NCBI GenBank assembly: GCA_018648265.1
Contig: JABGRN010000030.1
Location: forward strand, 1-54,336
Source: Prolixibacteraceae bacterium
GTDB lineage: Bacteria; Bacteroidota; Bacteroidia; Bacteroidales; Prolixibacteraceae
Direction: 5' to 3'
Length of the DNA stretch: 54,336 bases
A program made the translations under genes and the position numbers. Below, piece after piece: positions 1 to 11,675 of this stretch. Position 1 is the stretch's first letter. Every line of letters begins with the position of its first letter. Under the pieces are notes generated by a model. It had not been told where the DNA came from. It did no database searches and saw only the letters and a list, made by a program, of their open reading frames with translations.

Positions 1-100
1 GAAATAGCCTTAGCTATTTTGAGAAGCGAGAATCGAGCATTCTCTTTATTCAAAACAGTTTGATTTCGGAATAGATAAATTTATGAATAGTTCAGGCTAT

Positions 101-138
101 AAAAACAAAAATGGGCTTACAAAACTGCAAACCCATTT
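101..138 (-). terminator. Rho-independent terminator after the Spy-like gene
   Basis: A 7-bp stem (AAATGGG at 109-115 with CCCATTT at 132-138) is followed on the minus strand by a T-rich run at 110-101. It lies about 35 bases past the stop codon of the 174-563 gene, so it most likely ends that transcript. Confidence 0.6.
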
Positions 139-173
139 AAACCTATATAAACTATTAAAAACCTAAAAATATT

Positions 174-563
174 TTAACGGTTACCTCTTCCCTGTCCTCT
201 GTTCGATCGGTTTTCTTCCTGGTACTTTTCATATTTTGGCCACTGAGCCTTTGTTAAAATTTCTTTCATCTTTTTGTTTTGATCTTCACGGAGTTTTGTG
301 AATTTTTCGCGCATTCCTTCAAATCCACCACCACTGGCTTGCATATCTTCGCGCATTGCACTCATTTTTTTGTTACTCTCCAGATTTAATTCATACACCT
401 TTTTCTCTTGATCCTTATCTAATCCAAGTGCTTCTTTAAGATCTGCAGTTTGAGTTTTTGCCCTTTCTACCGGGTCAAAACTTCTTTGTCCATCACGATT
501 TTGAGCGATACTAACAGTTGTTCCGAGAACAATAGCAATCAATAAAATTCCAATTTTTTTCAT
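174..563 (-). CDS. Small periplasmic Spy/LTXXQ-like protein
   Basis: A 129-residue protein with a signal peptide (MKKIGILLIAIVLG, cleavage expected after the SIAQ region), followed by a charged, helical body rich in Lys, Glu, Met and Gln and a Gly/Arg/Asn tail. The helical pattern with an LTKAQWPKYEKY segment resembles the small Bacteroidota relatives of Spy/CpxP (LTXXQ-type) envelope proteins. The role is inferred from this resemblance. The start is the ATG at 563: a longer frame exists to 608, but the signal peptide begins at 563. It is monocistronic, with hairpins on both sides (101-138 and 661-682). Confidence 0.7.
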   Translation of the reverse strand: MKKIGILLIAIVLGTTVSIAQNRDGQRSFDPVERAKTQTADLKEALGLDKDQEKKVYELNLESNKKMSAMREDMQASGGGFEGMREKFTKLREDQNKKMKEILTKAQWPKYEKYQEENRSNRGQGRGNR

Positions 564-660
564 TATTATAAATTTAATGTTTAAAATATTTTTTTCCGAA
601 TAACACATACATTGACCTATATAATATAAAAAGGTTTAAACGGAATGAAAAGAAAAAAAA

Positions 661-682
661 GGGCAACTATTTCTAGTTACCC
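661..682 (-). terminator. Rho-independent terminator after yidC
   Basis: The arms 661-669 and 674-682 form a 9-bp stem with one mismatch and a 4-base loop. On the minus strand it is followed by a run of T (A-tract at 652-660). It sits 25 bases past the yidC stop codon. Confidence 0.75.
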
Positions 683-706
683 TTTTTTCTACATAGTAAT
701 TTCTTT

Positions 707-2632
707 TTATCTTTTTGGAGTTTTAATCCCCTTCTGTTTTGCCATATCTTCTAAACGCTTCTGGAAATTCGATCTTTTAACAGGCTTCTTTTTATTAACC
801 TGCAATTGGGCCCTGATTTTATCTTCATCAACAAACGACCGGATTAAATATGTTTGGCCAATGGTAATTACGTTTGCAAGGAAATAATAATAACTCAACC
901 CTGAAGAATAATTATTCAGAATAAACAAGAACATTACAGGCATCATATACATCATTGTTTTCATACCCGGCATTCCCTGGCTTGTAGCTGCCTGTTGATT
1001 TAAACTGGTAGAAATAACAGTAGTAATTGTCATTAATAAACAGAAAAGACTAACATGACTTCCATAAAATGGAATATCAAAAGGTAAATTCAGGATTGAA
1101 TCGTAAGTTGATAAATCGTGTGCCCACAAAAAACTTTGCTGCCGCAACTCAATTGATGTCGGAAAGAAAAAGAACATGGCAATTAAAATCGGGAATTGTA
1201 AAAGCATGGGCAAACAACCTCCCATTGGGTTTACCCCCGCCTTTTTATACAAGGCCATGGTTGCCTGCTGTTTATCCATTGCTTTATCGCTACCAAATTT
1301 TTTACCAAGTTCGTCTATTTCAGGTTTTAAGGCCCTCATTTTTGCCTGCGACATGTACGACTTGTACGTAAATGGAAATAATATTGACTTTATAAAAATG
1401 GTTAGCAATAATATAATTATCCCAAAATTTGCAATGTATTTCCGCAAAAAATTAAAAAGTGGTATTATTAAATATTTATTTACCGGACGAACAATTGCAT
1501 ATCCCAGATAAACCTGACGCTCTAAATCAACATCGTATTGATTAAGTGTTTGGTAATGGTTAGGGCCAAAAAAGAACTGCATCCCAACTGTTTCATTTGT
1601 GTTTCCCTGGTATGGAAAAGCAATATCGGCATAAAAATTTGCCAGATAATCTTCATTTTCTTCAAATTTATTCTGACGAATTTGTGCATTTGGAAAAGAT
1701 TCATCTGCAATAATTGTTGAACTAAAAAACAACTGTTTAAAACCAATCCATTTTACACGGGTATTTAAATTTTCCTCGTCTGTTTTGTTTTGAGCCAGGT
1801 TATCAACATCGTCTTCGAAAAATTTGTAGGTAATGTTGGTATAACGGTCTTCACCAAACTTTGATGTTCTTTCCTGACGCGGCACATCAAACGACCAGCT
1901 AAAATTAAGATACGATTGATTTGATGCAATGTACTGGTTCATTCCCTGTAGATTCAAATCAAAATCTACCATAAACGAATTATATTCCAGGGTATAAACA
2001 TATTCCATATATTGCCCCGGGGCAACTTCCAGCCTGAATGCAACAGATTCTTTTCCACCTGGATTTTCCTCGTTAAATTTGATTTTACCTTCGTTACCTT
2101 TTTTTATTTCCGGTCCGGTGACGACAGTTTCCTTTCTGCTAACATTTGGTTTAAAATAAAGCTGGTCGGTTTGAATGCTCCTGTTTTGTGCAAAAAAGTT
2201 AAGACCAAAAAGAGTTTCAGGACCATCAAAAAGCATAAGTGGCAACGTTTCGTGAGTCAGATAATCTTTCAATTCAACCGAATAAATCCTACCACCTTTG
2301 TTTGAAAAAGTAATTTTCATCAAATTATTTTCCAAAGTACTAAAACTCTCCTCTCCAACTGCCGCTGCTCCGAAAACGCCAAATTGATCAACCTTTTCCT
2401 GCATATTTTCTTCAGGATTCACAACATCAGGCGTGGCAACTTCATTTCCACTTTCAATAGTTTGTTCTGCCCGTTGTTGTTGAACTAATGCATTTGCTGC
2501 TTCAACTGTTGCTATTGAGTCTCTTTTAATTCTTGCTGCATCAATTTCTTCCTCCGATGGCTGGTTTATTAGCGAAAACACCACCAAAATCGCAAAAATT
2601 ATGACTATTCCGATTATTGATTTTTTATCCAT
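707..2632 (-). CDS. yidC: Membrane protein insertase YidC
   Basis: A 641-residue YidC/Oxa1-family insertase that helps place inner-membrane proteins with or after SecYEG. Visible parts are an N-terminal membrane anchor (residues 5-22, GIVIIFAILVVFSLI), a long periplasmic beta-rich domain (about 60-370), then the conserved five-helix insertase core (about 385-610) with the NPMGGCLPMLLQFPI motif. A basic C-terminal tail of the KKKPVKRS type follows. Length is usual for Gram-negative YidC. The ATG at 2632 lies only 7 bases past the pyrG stop, so the two genes are very likely cotranscribed. A terminator hairpin follows at 661-682. Confidence 0.97.
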   Translation of the reverse strand: MDKKSIIGIVIIFAILVVFSLINQPSEEEIDAARIKRDSIATVEAANALVQQQRAEQTIESGNEVATPDVVNPEENMQEKVDQFGVFGAAAVGEESFSTLENNLMKITFSNKGGRIYSVELKDYLTHETLPLMLFDGPETLFGLNFFAQNRSIQTDQLYFKPNVSRKETVVTGPEIKKGNEGKIKFNEENPGGKESVAFRLEVAPGQYMEYVYTLEYNSFMVDFDLNLQGMNQYIASNQSYLNFSWSFDVPRQERTSKFGEDRYTNITYKFFEDDVDNLAQNKTDEENLNTRVKWIGFKQLFFSSTIIADESFPNAQIRQNKFEENEDYLANFYADIAFPYQGNTNETVGMQFFFGPNHYQTLNQYDVDLERQVYLGYAIVRPVNKYLIIPLFNFLRKYIANFGIIILLLTIFIKSILFPFTYKSYMSQAKMRALKPEIDELGKKFGSDKAMDKQQATMALYKKAGVNPMGGCLPMLLQFPILIAMFFFFPTSIELRQQSFLWAHDLSTYDSILNLPFDIPFYGSHVSLFCLLMTITTVISTSLNQQAATSQGMPGMKTMMYMMPVMFLFILNNYSSGLSYYYFLANVITIGQTYLIRSFVDEDKIRAQLQVNKKKPVKRSNFQKRLEDMAKQKGIKTPKR

Positions 2633-2639
2633 TTTTTAC

Positions 2640-4815
<2,176 letters not shown>

Positions 4816-5307
4816 TTATTGCGGACCTAATGGGATTGTGTACGAATAACTTTTTTTAGGTTTTTGCTCATTTTCCTTTACCGTTTCTTTGGTAAGCTTA
4901 TAACTAATTTTCTTTTCAGGTGGAAGTTTAAACTCAATCCTGAATTTTTTCCGGGTTTTTACCCTTAACCCCCTATTTTTAACGCTGCCAAATTGAACAT
5001 TTTTTATCAAACGAATAGCTTCTTCGTTACAACCACCAGCTAATCCTTTTTCAATTATTGCATCGAGAACATCACCGTTGTCGTTAATCTCGGCTCTTAA
5101 ATGTACAACTCCCTGAATTCGTTGTTCCAAAGCCTTTTTGGGGTAAATTAAATTCGATCTTATGTATTTTTTAAAAGCTTCTTTACCACCTGGAAATTCA
5201 GGAAGTTTTAGGAATTTTTTCTTTGGATTTTTCACTTTTGGATTATGTTTTATCAAATGTAACAAAAAGTTTAAAGAAAAGGTTGTTATCAAATTAACTG
5301 ATAACAA
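4816..5307 (-). CDS. TonB C-terminal-domain protein
   Basis: A 163-residue protein with a single TonB_C-like domain (about residues 36-135). The family signature is visible as LPEFPGGKEAFKKYIRSN, then YPKKALEQRIQGVVHL, NDNGDVLDAII and CNEEAIRLI. The usual W-x-PG-K-x-xG segment of the last strands is replaced by a divergent basic sequence (KNRGLRVKTRKKF). No ATG exists in the open frame before the domain: TTG at 5307 is the best start, and a GTG downstream is possible. The frame opens just inside the flavodoxin stop region. A hydrophobic N-terminal stretch may act as a membrane anchor. It is last in the E2-E1-flavodoxin operon (23-base gap). Its partner receptor is unknown. Confidence 0.7.
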   Translation of the reverse strand: MLSVNLITTFSLNFLLHLIKHNPKVKNPKKKFLKLPEFPGGKEAFKKYIRSNLIYPKKALEQRIQGVVHLRAEINDNGDVLDAIIEKGLAGGCNEEAIRLIKNVQFGSVKNRGLRVKTRKKFRIEFKLPPEKKISYKLTKETVKENEQKPKKSYSYTIPLGPQ

Positions 5308-5330
5308 GCGTAAAACCCAAAATAATTTTA

Positions 5331-5837
5331 TTACTTCATTTCAATTTTTAATTGTTCAACCCAATTGTCAACTCTTTCATTGCTCAACCTGGCCTGATTT
5401 TCCTGATCAAGCGCCAAACCCACAAATTTATCTCCCTTTTGTGCCCTCGACGATTCGTGTGAATATCCTTCAACTGAAGTACTTCCGACGACTTTTGCAC
5501 CACATTCTTCCAAAATTTCAACTAAAATTCCAATGGCATCGCAAAAATTTTCCGGATATCCTTTTTGATCACCCAATCCAAAAACGGCAAATGTCTTATT
5601 TTTTAAGTCCATTTCTTCAAGATCGGGAATAAACTCATCCCAATAATTAGGCAACTCACCATCGAACCAGGTTGGCGCACTCAATATAAATTTATCGTAC
5701 TTTTTAAAAACTTCGATTGTCAATTCTTCTGCATTAACGGCTTCAACCTTATCATCGGCATATTTTTCAATTATTTTTTCGGCTATTTTTTTTGATTTCC
5801 GTGTATTGAAACTATATATTATTGCTGTCTTTTTCAT
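5331..5837 (-). CDS. fldA: Flavodoxin (long chain)
   Basis: A 168-residue FMN-binding electron carrier of the cytoplasm. The FMN phosphate loop is SFNTRKSKKIA at residues 9-19. The flanking aromatic loops are APTWFDGELPNYW and FGLGDQKGYPENFCDA, as in long-chain flavodoxins. Length fits the family. It follows the fused E1 gene by 12 bases and precedes the TonB_C gene by 23, so it is probably cotranscribed with a 2-oxoacid dehydrogenase. That placement suggests a link to carbon flux, but no direct electron transfer between them is shown by the sequence. Confidence 0.93.
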   Translation of the reverse strand: MKKTAIIYSFNTRKSKKIAEKIIEKYADDKVEAVNAEELTIEVFKKYDKFILSAPTWFDGELPNYWDEFIPDLEEMDLKNKTFAVFGLGDQKGYPENFCDAIGILVEILEECGAKVVGSTSVEGYSHESSRAQKGDKFVGLALDQENQARLSNERVDNWVEQLKIEMK

Positions 5838-5849
5838 TTTATTTCAATT

Positions 5850-7898
5850 TTAATACTCAATTAATTCTTTGGCAGCATTGTAAATGCGCTCTGCGTTTGG
5901 CAATATTGCCTTCTCTAAAATGCGGTTAAATCCAACAGGCGTAAAAGTGGATCCCACTCTTTTAACTGGTGCATCAAGGTATTCAAATGCTTTTTCAGTA
6001 ATTATAGCACTTAACTCACCCCCAAACCCGCCATGAATTTTATCTTCGTGAACCACAAGCACTTTGTTGGTTTTTTTCACTGATTCAATAATAGTCTCTT
6101 CATCAAGAGGAACGAGACTTCTTAAATCAATAAGCTCGATACTAACACCTTCATCCTGCAACTTTTTTGCGGCTTCGAGACTCAAATGAGTTGTATTTCC
6201 ATAAGTTAATAATGTAATATCAGTTCCTTCTTTCCTGATTCTTGCCTTTCCAAAAGGAACTTCGAAATCGTCGGGAATTGATGTTGCAGCTTTCGGATCG
6301 TTGTATAATGCTTTTGGTTCCATAAACATGGTCATTCCCTTCGAACGCATTGCAGTACGTAATAAACCCGCTGCATCGTCGGCAAACGACGGGTAAACAA
6401 TCCGGACACCTGGAATAGAAACCAGTGAACCTTCGATATTTTGTGAATGGTACATGCCTCCGCCAATATATCCACCCGAAGCAAGGCGGACGGTTACATT
6501 TGGTGAAAACTTTCCGTTCGATCGCCAAAAATCGTGACTGGAATCAACATACTGTTCCATTGCCGGCCAAAAATAATCGGCAAATTCAGCGCCTTCAATA
6601 ACAATCCTGATTTTCTCGTTGTACCGCGACATTCCGTTTGCAGTGCCCATAATAAAATCTTCAGCAATTGGCGCATTAAAAACACGTTTTTCACCAAATT
6701 CCTGCTGCATACCTTTCGAAACATTAAAAATCCCACCTTTGTCTTTATTTGCCATATCCTGGCCCCAGATAAAAGTATCGGGATTGTACTTAAATTCAGC
6801 TTTTAAAGTTTCATTTAATGCGGTAATCAGCTTTTTATTTTCACCATCCTGGTTATGTAATCCTTCCGAATATTTTTTAGATTTGTGCGGTTCTGGAATT
6901 ACAAAATCATATATAGATTCAGGAGTTGGATCCGGTGCTTTCAAAGCTGCTTTATGAGCCGCCTTAAGTTCTGTTTTTGCACTTTCTTCCAATGCAACTA
7001 TTTCTTCCTCAGTAAACCTTTTATACCTGATTAAAAGTCTTCTGAACTTTGCCAGGGGATCGTACTCTTCTACATAATTTCTTTCAGCCTGGCTACGATA
7101 CAAAAGATGATCATCGGAATTTGAATGAGATCCCATCCTCACACAGTTTGCCTGTAAAATAACTGGTTTTGACTCCTCGATCGCATATCTTTTTGCTTCG
7201 GCCATTGCATTCATCGAGTCGAAAACATCTTTTCCGTTACAATGAATTATTCGCGTATTTTTAAAACCTGTAAAATTATTAGCCACCTTTCGATTTGCCG
7301 TTTGGTCTTTTTTAGGAACCGAAATGCCATAACCGTTGTCTTGAATAACAAAAATAACAGGAAGTTTTTCTTTGTCAGCACCACTAATCGCCTCATAAAC
7401 ATAACCTTCACTTACCGAAGATTCACCTTGCCCACTGATTGCTACAGATTTTTCGCCATAATATTTTATTGCCCTTGCAACTCCAACTGCGTGTAAAGTA
7501 TGATTTCCTGTTGACGACGAGACACTGTGAATATTCCATTCGGGTTTGGCAAAATGGTTCGACATGTGCCTTCCGCCACTGGATGGATCGTTTGCTTTTG
7601 AGATCCCGTTAAGGATTATTTCTTCGGGAGTGATACCGCATGACAACGCCGTCAGCATTTCGCGATAATATAAAAAGATATGATCAATATTTTTTTCAAA
7701 ATGTTGCCCAACGGCAAGTTGAATTCCATCGTGACCAGCGTAAGGTGCGTGGTACGACCAGCCAATGGCCTGCTTCAAATAATTGGGTGCTTTTTCATCA
7801 ATTGCGCGACCAATGGTCATTAAACCAAACCACTTTTCCAATAATTCTTTGGGCGTTTTTTTTATTGAATATATTTTTGGCACTTCTAAATTCTTCAT
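5850..7898 (-). CDS. 2-oxoacid dehydrogenase E1, fused alpha and beta subunits
   Basis: A 682-residue thiamine-diphosphate enzyme that decarboxylates a 2-oxoacid (branched-chain 2-oxoacids or pyruvate) and passes the acyl group to E2. Residues 1-330 form the alpha part, with the ThDP/Mg motif GQGESSVSEG ending at QDNGYGIS (a GQG variant of GDG). Residues 345-682 form the beta part (GQDMANKDKGGIFNVSKG, then IAEDFIMGTANGMS and a transketolase C-terminal domain). Such fusions are common in Bacteroidota. It lies 9 bases after the E2 gene. The substrate cannot be decided from sequence alone, but the fused form is usually annotated as branched-chain type. No E3 gene is present in the window. Confidence 0.92.
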   Translation of the reverse strand: MKNLEVPKIYSIKKTPKELLEKWFGLMTIGRAIDEKAPNYLKQAIGWSYHAPYAGHDGIQLAVGQHFEKNIDHIFLYYREMLTALSCGITPEEIILNGISKANDPSSGGRHMSNHFAKPEWNIHSVSSSTGNHTLHAVGVARAIKYYGEKSVAISGQGESSVSEGYVYEAISGADKEKLPVIFVIQDNGYGISVPKKDQTANRKVANNFTGFKNTRIIHCNGKDVFDSMNAMAEAKRYAIEESKPVILQANCVRMGSHSNSDDHLLYRSQAERNYVEEYDPLAKFRRLLIRYKRFTEEEIVALEESAKTELKAAHKAALKAPDPTPESIYDFVIPEPHKSKKYSEGLHNQDGENKKLITALNETLKAEFKYNPDTFIWGQDMANKDKGGIFNVSKGMQQEFGEKRVFNAPIAEDFIMGTANGMSRYNEKIRIVIEGAEFADYFWPAMEQYVDSSHDFWRSNGKFSPNVTVRLASGGYIGGGMYHSQNIEGSLVSIPGVRIVYPSFADDAAGLLRTAMRSKGMTMFMEPKALYNDPKAATSIPDDFEVPFGKARIRKEGTDITLLTYGNTTHLSLEAAKKLQDEGVSIELIDLRSLVPLDEETIIESVKKTNKVLVVHEDKIHGGFGGELSAIITEKAFEYLDAPVKRVGSTFTPVGFNRILEKAILPNAERIYNAAKELIEY

Positions 7899-7907
7899 AT
7901 CTATTTT

Positions 7908-9200
7908 TTATATTGAACGGTTTAAATCAAATTGTTCCAGGTTATCAGCAATTTTCCGAAGGAATGCACCACCAAGGGCACCATCAACAATTCTATGATC
8001 GTACGATAACGACAAGAACATTTTATGCCTGATTGCAATTACATCTCCGGTCGGGGTTTCCATTACTGCTGGTTTTTTTTCGATACTGCCCGTTGCCAGA
8101 ATAGCAACTTGTGGTTGATTAATAATTGGCGTTCCTATTAAATTTCTGAAAGTACCAAAGTTGGTTATTGTAAACGTTCCACCCTGGATTTCTTCGATTG
8201 CAAGTTTGTTGTTTCTGGCGGAATCGGCAAGCCGGTTTAGCTCTTTAGACAATCCCACAAGATTTTTTTGTTCAGCATTTTTTATCACCGGGACTATTAA
8301 ATTTCCGTCGGGTTTAGCAACTGCAATACCTATATTAATATCTTTTTTGAGGATAATATTATCACCGTCAACCGAAGAATTTACCAAAGGAAATTCTGAT
8401 AATGCAGAAGCCACAGCCTCAGTAAAAATAGGCATGAACGTAATTTTCTCTCCATATTTTGTTTGAAAATCATCTTTATTTTTGTTCCTCCAAAATACCA
8501 ATTCTGTTACATCGGCTTCAACAACCGAAGTTACGTGGGGCGAAACCTGTTTCGACATTACCATGTGGTCCGCTATTAATTTTCTCACCCGGCCCATTTC
8601 AATAATTTGATCCCCGGCGCCTTTTGAAACTGGTATCGGGGATTTTCTCTCAATTGACTGATTAGCAGGTTTTTGAGATATCACAATTTTGCTTGCTCTT
8701 TGCGCAATATAATCCAAGATATCCTTTTTTTGAACCCTTCCGTTAGCTCCTGATCCTTTTATTTTTTCCAACTCCTCAAACGGAATATTTTCTTGTTTTG
8801 CAATGGTCTTCACCAAAGGCGAATAAAACCGATTTGATAACGCCCTAATATTTTCCACAGTTTTGTCAAGGGTTTCATCTATTTCAGTTTTATTATCTGG
8901 TGCTGGTTTTGCTTTTTCAGAAACACCGGCCCCGGCCAAAGTAGATTCTTCTTCTTCACCATCCATTTTTACAATGGCAAGTACTTTTCCCACCGGAACC
9001 AGGCTATCTTCGGGATAATTGATTTTAACTACAACGCCATCTACCGGCGAAGGAATTTCGGAATCGACTTTGTCAGTTGCAACCTCAAACAAAACATCAT
9101 CCTCTTCAATCGTATCTCCTTCTTTTACAAACCATTTAGTAATTGTACCTTCCTGAATACTCTCACCCAGTTTCGGCATTATAATTTCAAAGTTCGACAT
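7908..9200 (-). CDS. 2-oxoacid dehydrogenase E2 (dihydrolipoamide acyltransferase)
   Basis: A 430-residue core subunit of the 2-oxoacid dehydrogenase complex. A lipoyl domain (1-77) carries the expected lipoylated Lys44 in ATDKVDSE. A peripheral-subunit-binding domain follows (about 122-165, with GSGANGRVQKKDI). The catalytic domain (about 195-430) ends with the active-site segment SYDHRIVDG. It has one lipoyl domain, as is common for this group. It is the first gene of an operon with fused E1, flavodoxin and a TonB_C protein. The 246 bases upstream are AT-rich and hold no clear consensus promoter on the minus strand. Confidence 0.95.
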   Translation of the reverse strand: MSNFEIIMPKLGESIQEGTITKWFVKEGDTIEEDDVLFEVATDKVDSEIPSPVDGVVVKINYPEDSLVPVGKVLAIVKMDGEEEESTLAGAGVSEKAKPAPDNKTEIDETLDKTVENIRALSNRFYSPLVKTIAKQENIPFEELEKIKGSGANGRVQKKDILDYIAQRASKIVISQKPANQSIERKSPIPVSKGAGDQIIEMGRVRKLIADHMVMSKQVSPHVTSVVEADVTELVFWRNKNKDDFQTKYGEKITFMPIFTEAVASALSEFPLVNSSVDGDNIILKKDINIGIAVAKPDGNLIVPVIKNAEQKNLVGLSKELNRLADSARNNKLAIEEIQGGTFTITNFGTFRNLIGTPIINQPQVAILATGSIEKKPAVMETPTGDVIAIRHKMFLSLSYDHRIVDGALGGAFLRKIADNLEQFDLNRSI

Positions 9201-9445
9201 AACTTTATTGATGTTATAACATTAATTGTAATTTTCAGATTATATAACATTGCAAAAATTGAAATGTTCACATTGCACTTTTGCTTTAACGATTACTTAA
9301 AGTTAATTTTACTTTAGGCGATAATTTACAAATAAAATTACAAAATATAAGCAGGAAAAAATTAGTAGATATTGGATAAAAAACTAAAAAAAATTAATAA
9401 ACCTGTTTCATCAAAATAAAAAGCAGATTTATTTAAATTACCTCT

Positions 9446-9459
9446 TTTACATTTGTAAA
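9446..9459. promoter_or_regulatory. Palindrome TTTACATTTGTAAA at the 3' end of pyrD
   Basis: An exact copy of the 6-2-6 palindrome seen at 4674 and 12101. It overlaps the last four codons and stop of pyrD and lies about 245 bases upstream of the E2 start on the same strand. It could therefore be a distal site for the E2 operon, or a coincidence of coding sequence. Confidence 0.35.
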
Positions 9460-10358
9460 CTACCTGTTAAATCATTTACTGACTGTATTTTATGTCTAAC
9501 AAGATAATTTTCGATACCGTCAATAATATTTAAAGGAATAAACGGATCCTTAAAAATGGCAGTGCCAACCTGAATAGCAGAAGCTCCGGCCAGCATAAAT
9601 TCAATGGCATCAGCAGCATTCATAATGCCGCCTATTCCAATAACAGGGATTTTTACAGCTTTATATACCTGCCAAACCATACGTAATGCAATAGGTTTAA
9701 TTGCAGGGCCGGATAATCCACCGGTAATTGTAGAAAGTAATGGGATACGTTTTTCAGAATCAATGGCCATACCGAGAAAAGTATTTACCAGGGATACACT
9801 ATCTGCACCCTGTCCTTCAACGGCTTTTGCAATCTCAGAAATATCAGTAACATTTGGCGAAAGCTTAACAATCATTGTCTTTTTGTATGCCCTTCGCACC
9901 TCCCGGGTAACGGCTTCAGCACTTGGGCAACTAATTCCAAAAGCCATTCCCCCTTCTTTCACATTTGGGCACGAAATATTGAGTTCAATTGCTGGTATTT
10001 TGTCCAATTCGTTTACCTTTTCGGTAACTTCAATGTATTCCTCAACGGTTGAACCATTGACATTTACAATTAGTGGAGTTTCGTAATCTTTAATTCGTGG
10101 ATATATATTTTCAATGAAATAGTCGATTCCTTTATTTTGTAATCCAACCGCATTTAACATTCCTGAAGCAGTTTCAGCCATTCTTGGATAGGCATTTCCA
10201 TCCCTGTTTTTTAACGTAGTTCCTTTCAATAAAACTGCACCAAGCTTGGAAACATCATAAAAATCAGTTAATTCTTCGGCAAAACCAGAAGTCCCGGAGG
10301 CAGTCATTACCGGGTTTTTAAGCTGTAATTCGTGGATTTTTACACTTAAGTTTACCAT
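9447..10358 (-). CDS. pyrD: Dihydroorotate dehydrogenase B, catalytic subunit
   Basis: A 303-residue FMN enzyme that oxidises dihydroorotate to orotate in pyrimidine synthesis. It has the class 1B features: [18 protein letters not shown] at the start, the active-site Cys in [11 protein letters not shown], the FMN-phosphate loop [14 protein letters not shown] and [11 protein letters not shown] near the end. Class 1B enzymes need PyrK to pass electrons to NAD+, and pyrK lies directly upstream with a 7-base overlap (ATGGTAA). The start is ATG at 10358. It belongs to the same pathway as pyrG at 2640-4244, but is not in that operon. Confidence 0.95.
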   Translation of the reverse strand: MVNLSVKIHELQLKNPVMTASGTSGFAEELTDFYDVSKLGAVLLKGTTLKNRDGNAYPRMAETASGMLNAVGLQNKGIDYFIENIYPRIKDYETPLIVNVNGSTVEEYIEVTEKVNELDKIPAIELNISCPNVKEGGMAFGISCPSAEAVTREVRRAYKKTMIVKLSPNVTDISEIAKAVEGQGADSVSLVNTFLGMAIDSEKRIPLLSTITGGLSGPAIKPIALRMVWQVYKAVKIPVIGIGGIMNAADAIEFMLAGASAIQVGTAIFKDPFIPLNIIDGIENYLVRHKIQSVNDLTGSLQM

Positions 10359-11128
10359 TTTAATTCGTTAATGTTAAAAACAGGTCCATCGGTACAAACA
10401 CATAAATTCCCCTTTACAGTAGGTTCAATACAACAAAGGCACACTCCAAAACCACAAGCCATTAAGTTTTCCAACGACACTTCGCAAAACACTCCGGCCA
10501 CTTTTGCCTCTTTTGCAATTGCTTTCATCATAGCTTCCGGGCCACAAGCATAAACTTTATCGAAATATTTTAGATTAGTCTTTAATACCGGATGATGGGT
10601 TACAAAACCTTTGGTTCCCAACGATCCATCTTCAGTCGTGAAATGTAAACTGCCATATTTATTATATTCGTCTACATTAATATGGTCTTTAGAAGTTCTG
10701 GCTCCAATCAAAATATCAACATTTTCAGGTTGCAACCCGCACTCTTTAGCCAAGAACAACATTGGAGCAATCCCACTTCCCCCACCAATTAACAATATTT
10801 TTTCTTTGCTTTCAGGATAAGTAAAACTTTTTCCCAAAGGAAAAATCAAATTTAGCGTCTCTCCAACTTTTATTTCGCTAAGCTTTTTAGAACCCCTCCC
10901 TAAAATTTTAACAATTAAAGAGAGGGTGTTTTCTAAATAATCAACCTCGAAAATCGAAAATGGCCTGCGTAAAAAAATTTCATCAGTATTTTTAATCTCA
11001 ACATTTACAAACTGCCCTGGTTTCATACGAGGCAACGGTTTTGAGGCTTTTAATTTAATAAAATAAGTTGATGCGTTTAACGTAGTATTCTCAATAACAA
11101 CAAAGTCAGCGACAGTTTTTTTACTCAT
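10352..11128 (-). CDS. pyrK: Dihydroorotate dehydrogenase B, electron-transfer subunit
   Basis: A 258-residue FAD and 2Fe-2S protein that carries electrons from PyrD to NAD+. The ferredoxin-reductase-like FAD domain has [10 protein letters not shown], the NAD domain has [11 protein letters not shown], and the C-terminal cluster ligands are in [10 protein letters not shown] and the following CVCTDGPVF. The start is ATG at 11128 (MSKKTVADF): the frame runs two codons further to a TTG, which is less likely. It overlaps pyrD by 7 bases, which suggests translational coupling. Confidence 0.94.
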   Translation of the reverse strand: MSKKTVADFVVIENTTLNASTYFIKLKASKPLPRMKPGQFVNVEIKNTDEIFLRRPFSIFEVDYLENTLSLIVKILGRGSKKLSEIKVGETLNLIFPLGKSFTYPESKEKILLIGGGSGIAPMLFLAKECGLQPENVDILIGARTSKDHINVDEYNKYGSLHFTTEDGSLGTKGFVTHHPVLKTNLKYFDKVYACGPEAMMKAIAKEAKVAGVFCEVSLENLMACGFGVCLCCIEPTVKGNLCVCTDGPVFNINELKW

Positions 11129-11246
11129 CGGCAATAATTTTGAACAAAGATAATCAAATGAATTTCTATTCGAAATATGATATTTAGTAAAATTGGAAAA
11201 AATAAACTCAATCAGAACCGGGTATTAATAAAAGCATGTCATTATT

Positions 11247-11675
11247 TTATTCACGTTGATAATCGCGAAAAGTCCTATCCTTATAAAAAATAACAATTTT
11301 ATCAATTACTTTATCATTAGCCTTTAAGATAGGTTCGTTTTTTAATTCAATATCATGAATCTCATTTACTTTATCTTTAATTAAAGCTCCAGCAGGTTCT
11401 TTGCCAACATTATTTTCCAATACAAAATCCTCTTTATCAAATAATTCCTTGACCTTATCTTTTTTTGAGGTGACCATTTCACCACTACCGATTAATAACC
11501 AACGGGCATTTAAATCAGGAAATTCGGTCAATAATTTTTCTATAAAAGATGCTCCAGGTTTATTTCGGCCATTTAGTACATGTGAAATATTAGAACGTTG
11601 AACATCTAATTTTAAAGCTAATTCACCAGGAGTTACACCTTTGTAATCAATAAATTTTCTAATCCGATCCTTCAT
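11247..11675 (-). CDS. Cro/CI (XRE)-type transcriptional regulator
   Basis: A 142-residue DNA-binding protein. An N-terminal helix-turn-helix (about 5-62) reads GVTPGELALKLDVQRSNISH then VLNGRNKPG, and ends in PDLNARWLLIGSGEM, a typical Bacteroidota XRE segment. The C-terminal half is charged and shows no peptidase or ligand domain I recognise. The start is ATG at 11675. Its upstream region holds several ACAAATGTA half-sites (11697, 11731 reversed, 11754) and the palindrome at 12101. Autoregulation through these is a reasonable but untested idea. There is no phage gene nearby. Confidence 0.85.
   Translation of the reverse strand: MKDRIRKFIDYKGVTPGELALKLDVQRSNISHVLNGRNKPGASFIEKLLTEFPDLNARWLLIGSGEMVTSKKDKVKELFDKEDFVLENNVGKEPAGALIKDKVNEIHDIELKNEPILKANDKVIDKIVIFYKDRTFRDYQRE

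Noticed and set aside
645-887. 80-codon plus-strand frame opposite the yidC 3' end
   Set aside because: It covers the terminator hairpin and the antisense of yidC; a shadow frame.
11247-11675. Prophage repressor
   Set aside because: The XRE protein alone suggests phage, but no integrase, structural or lysis gene is present around it.
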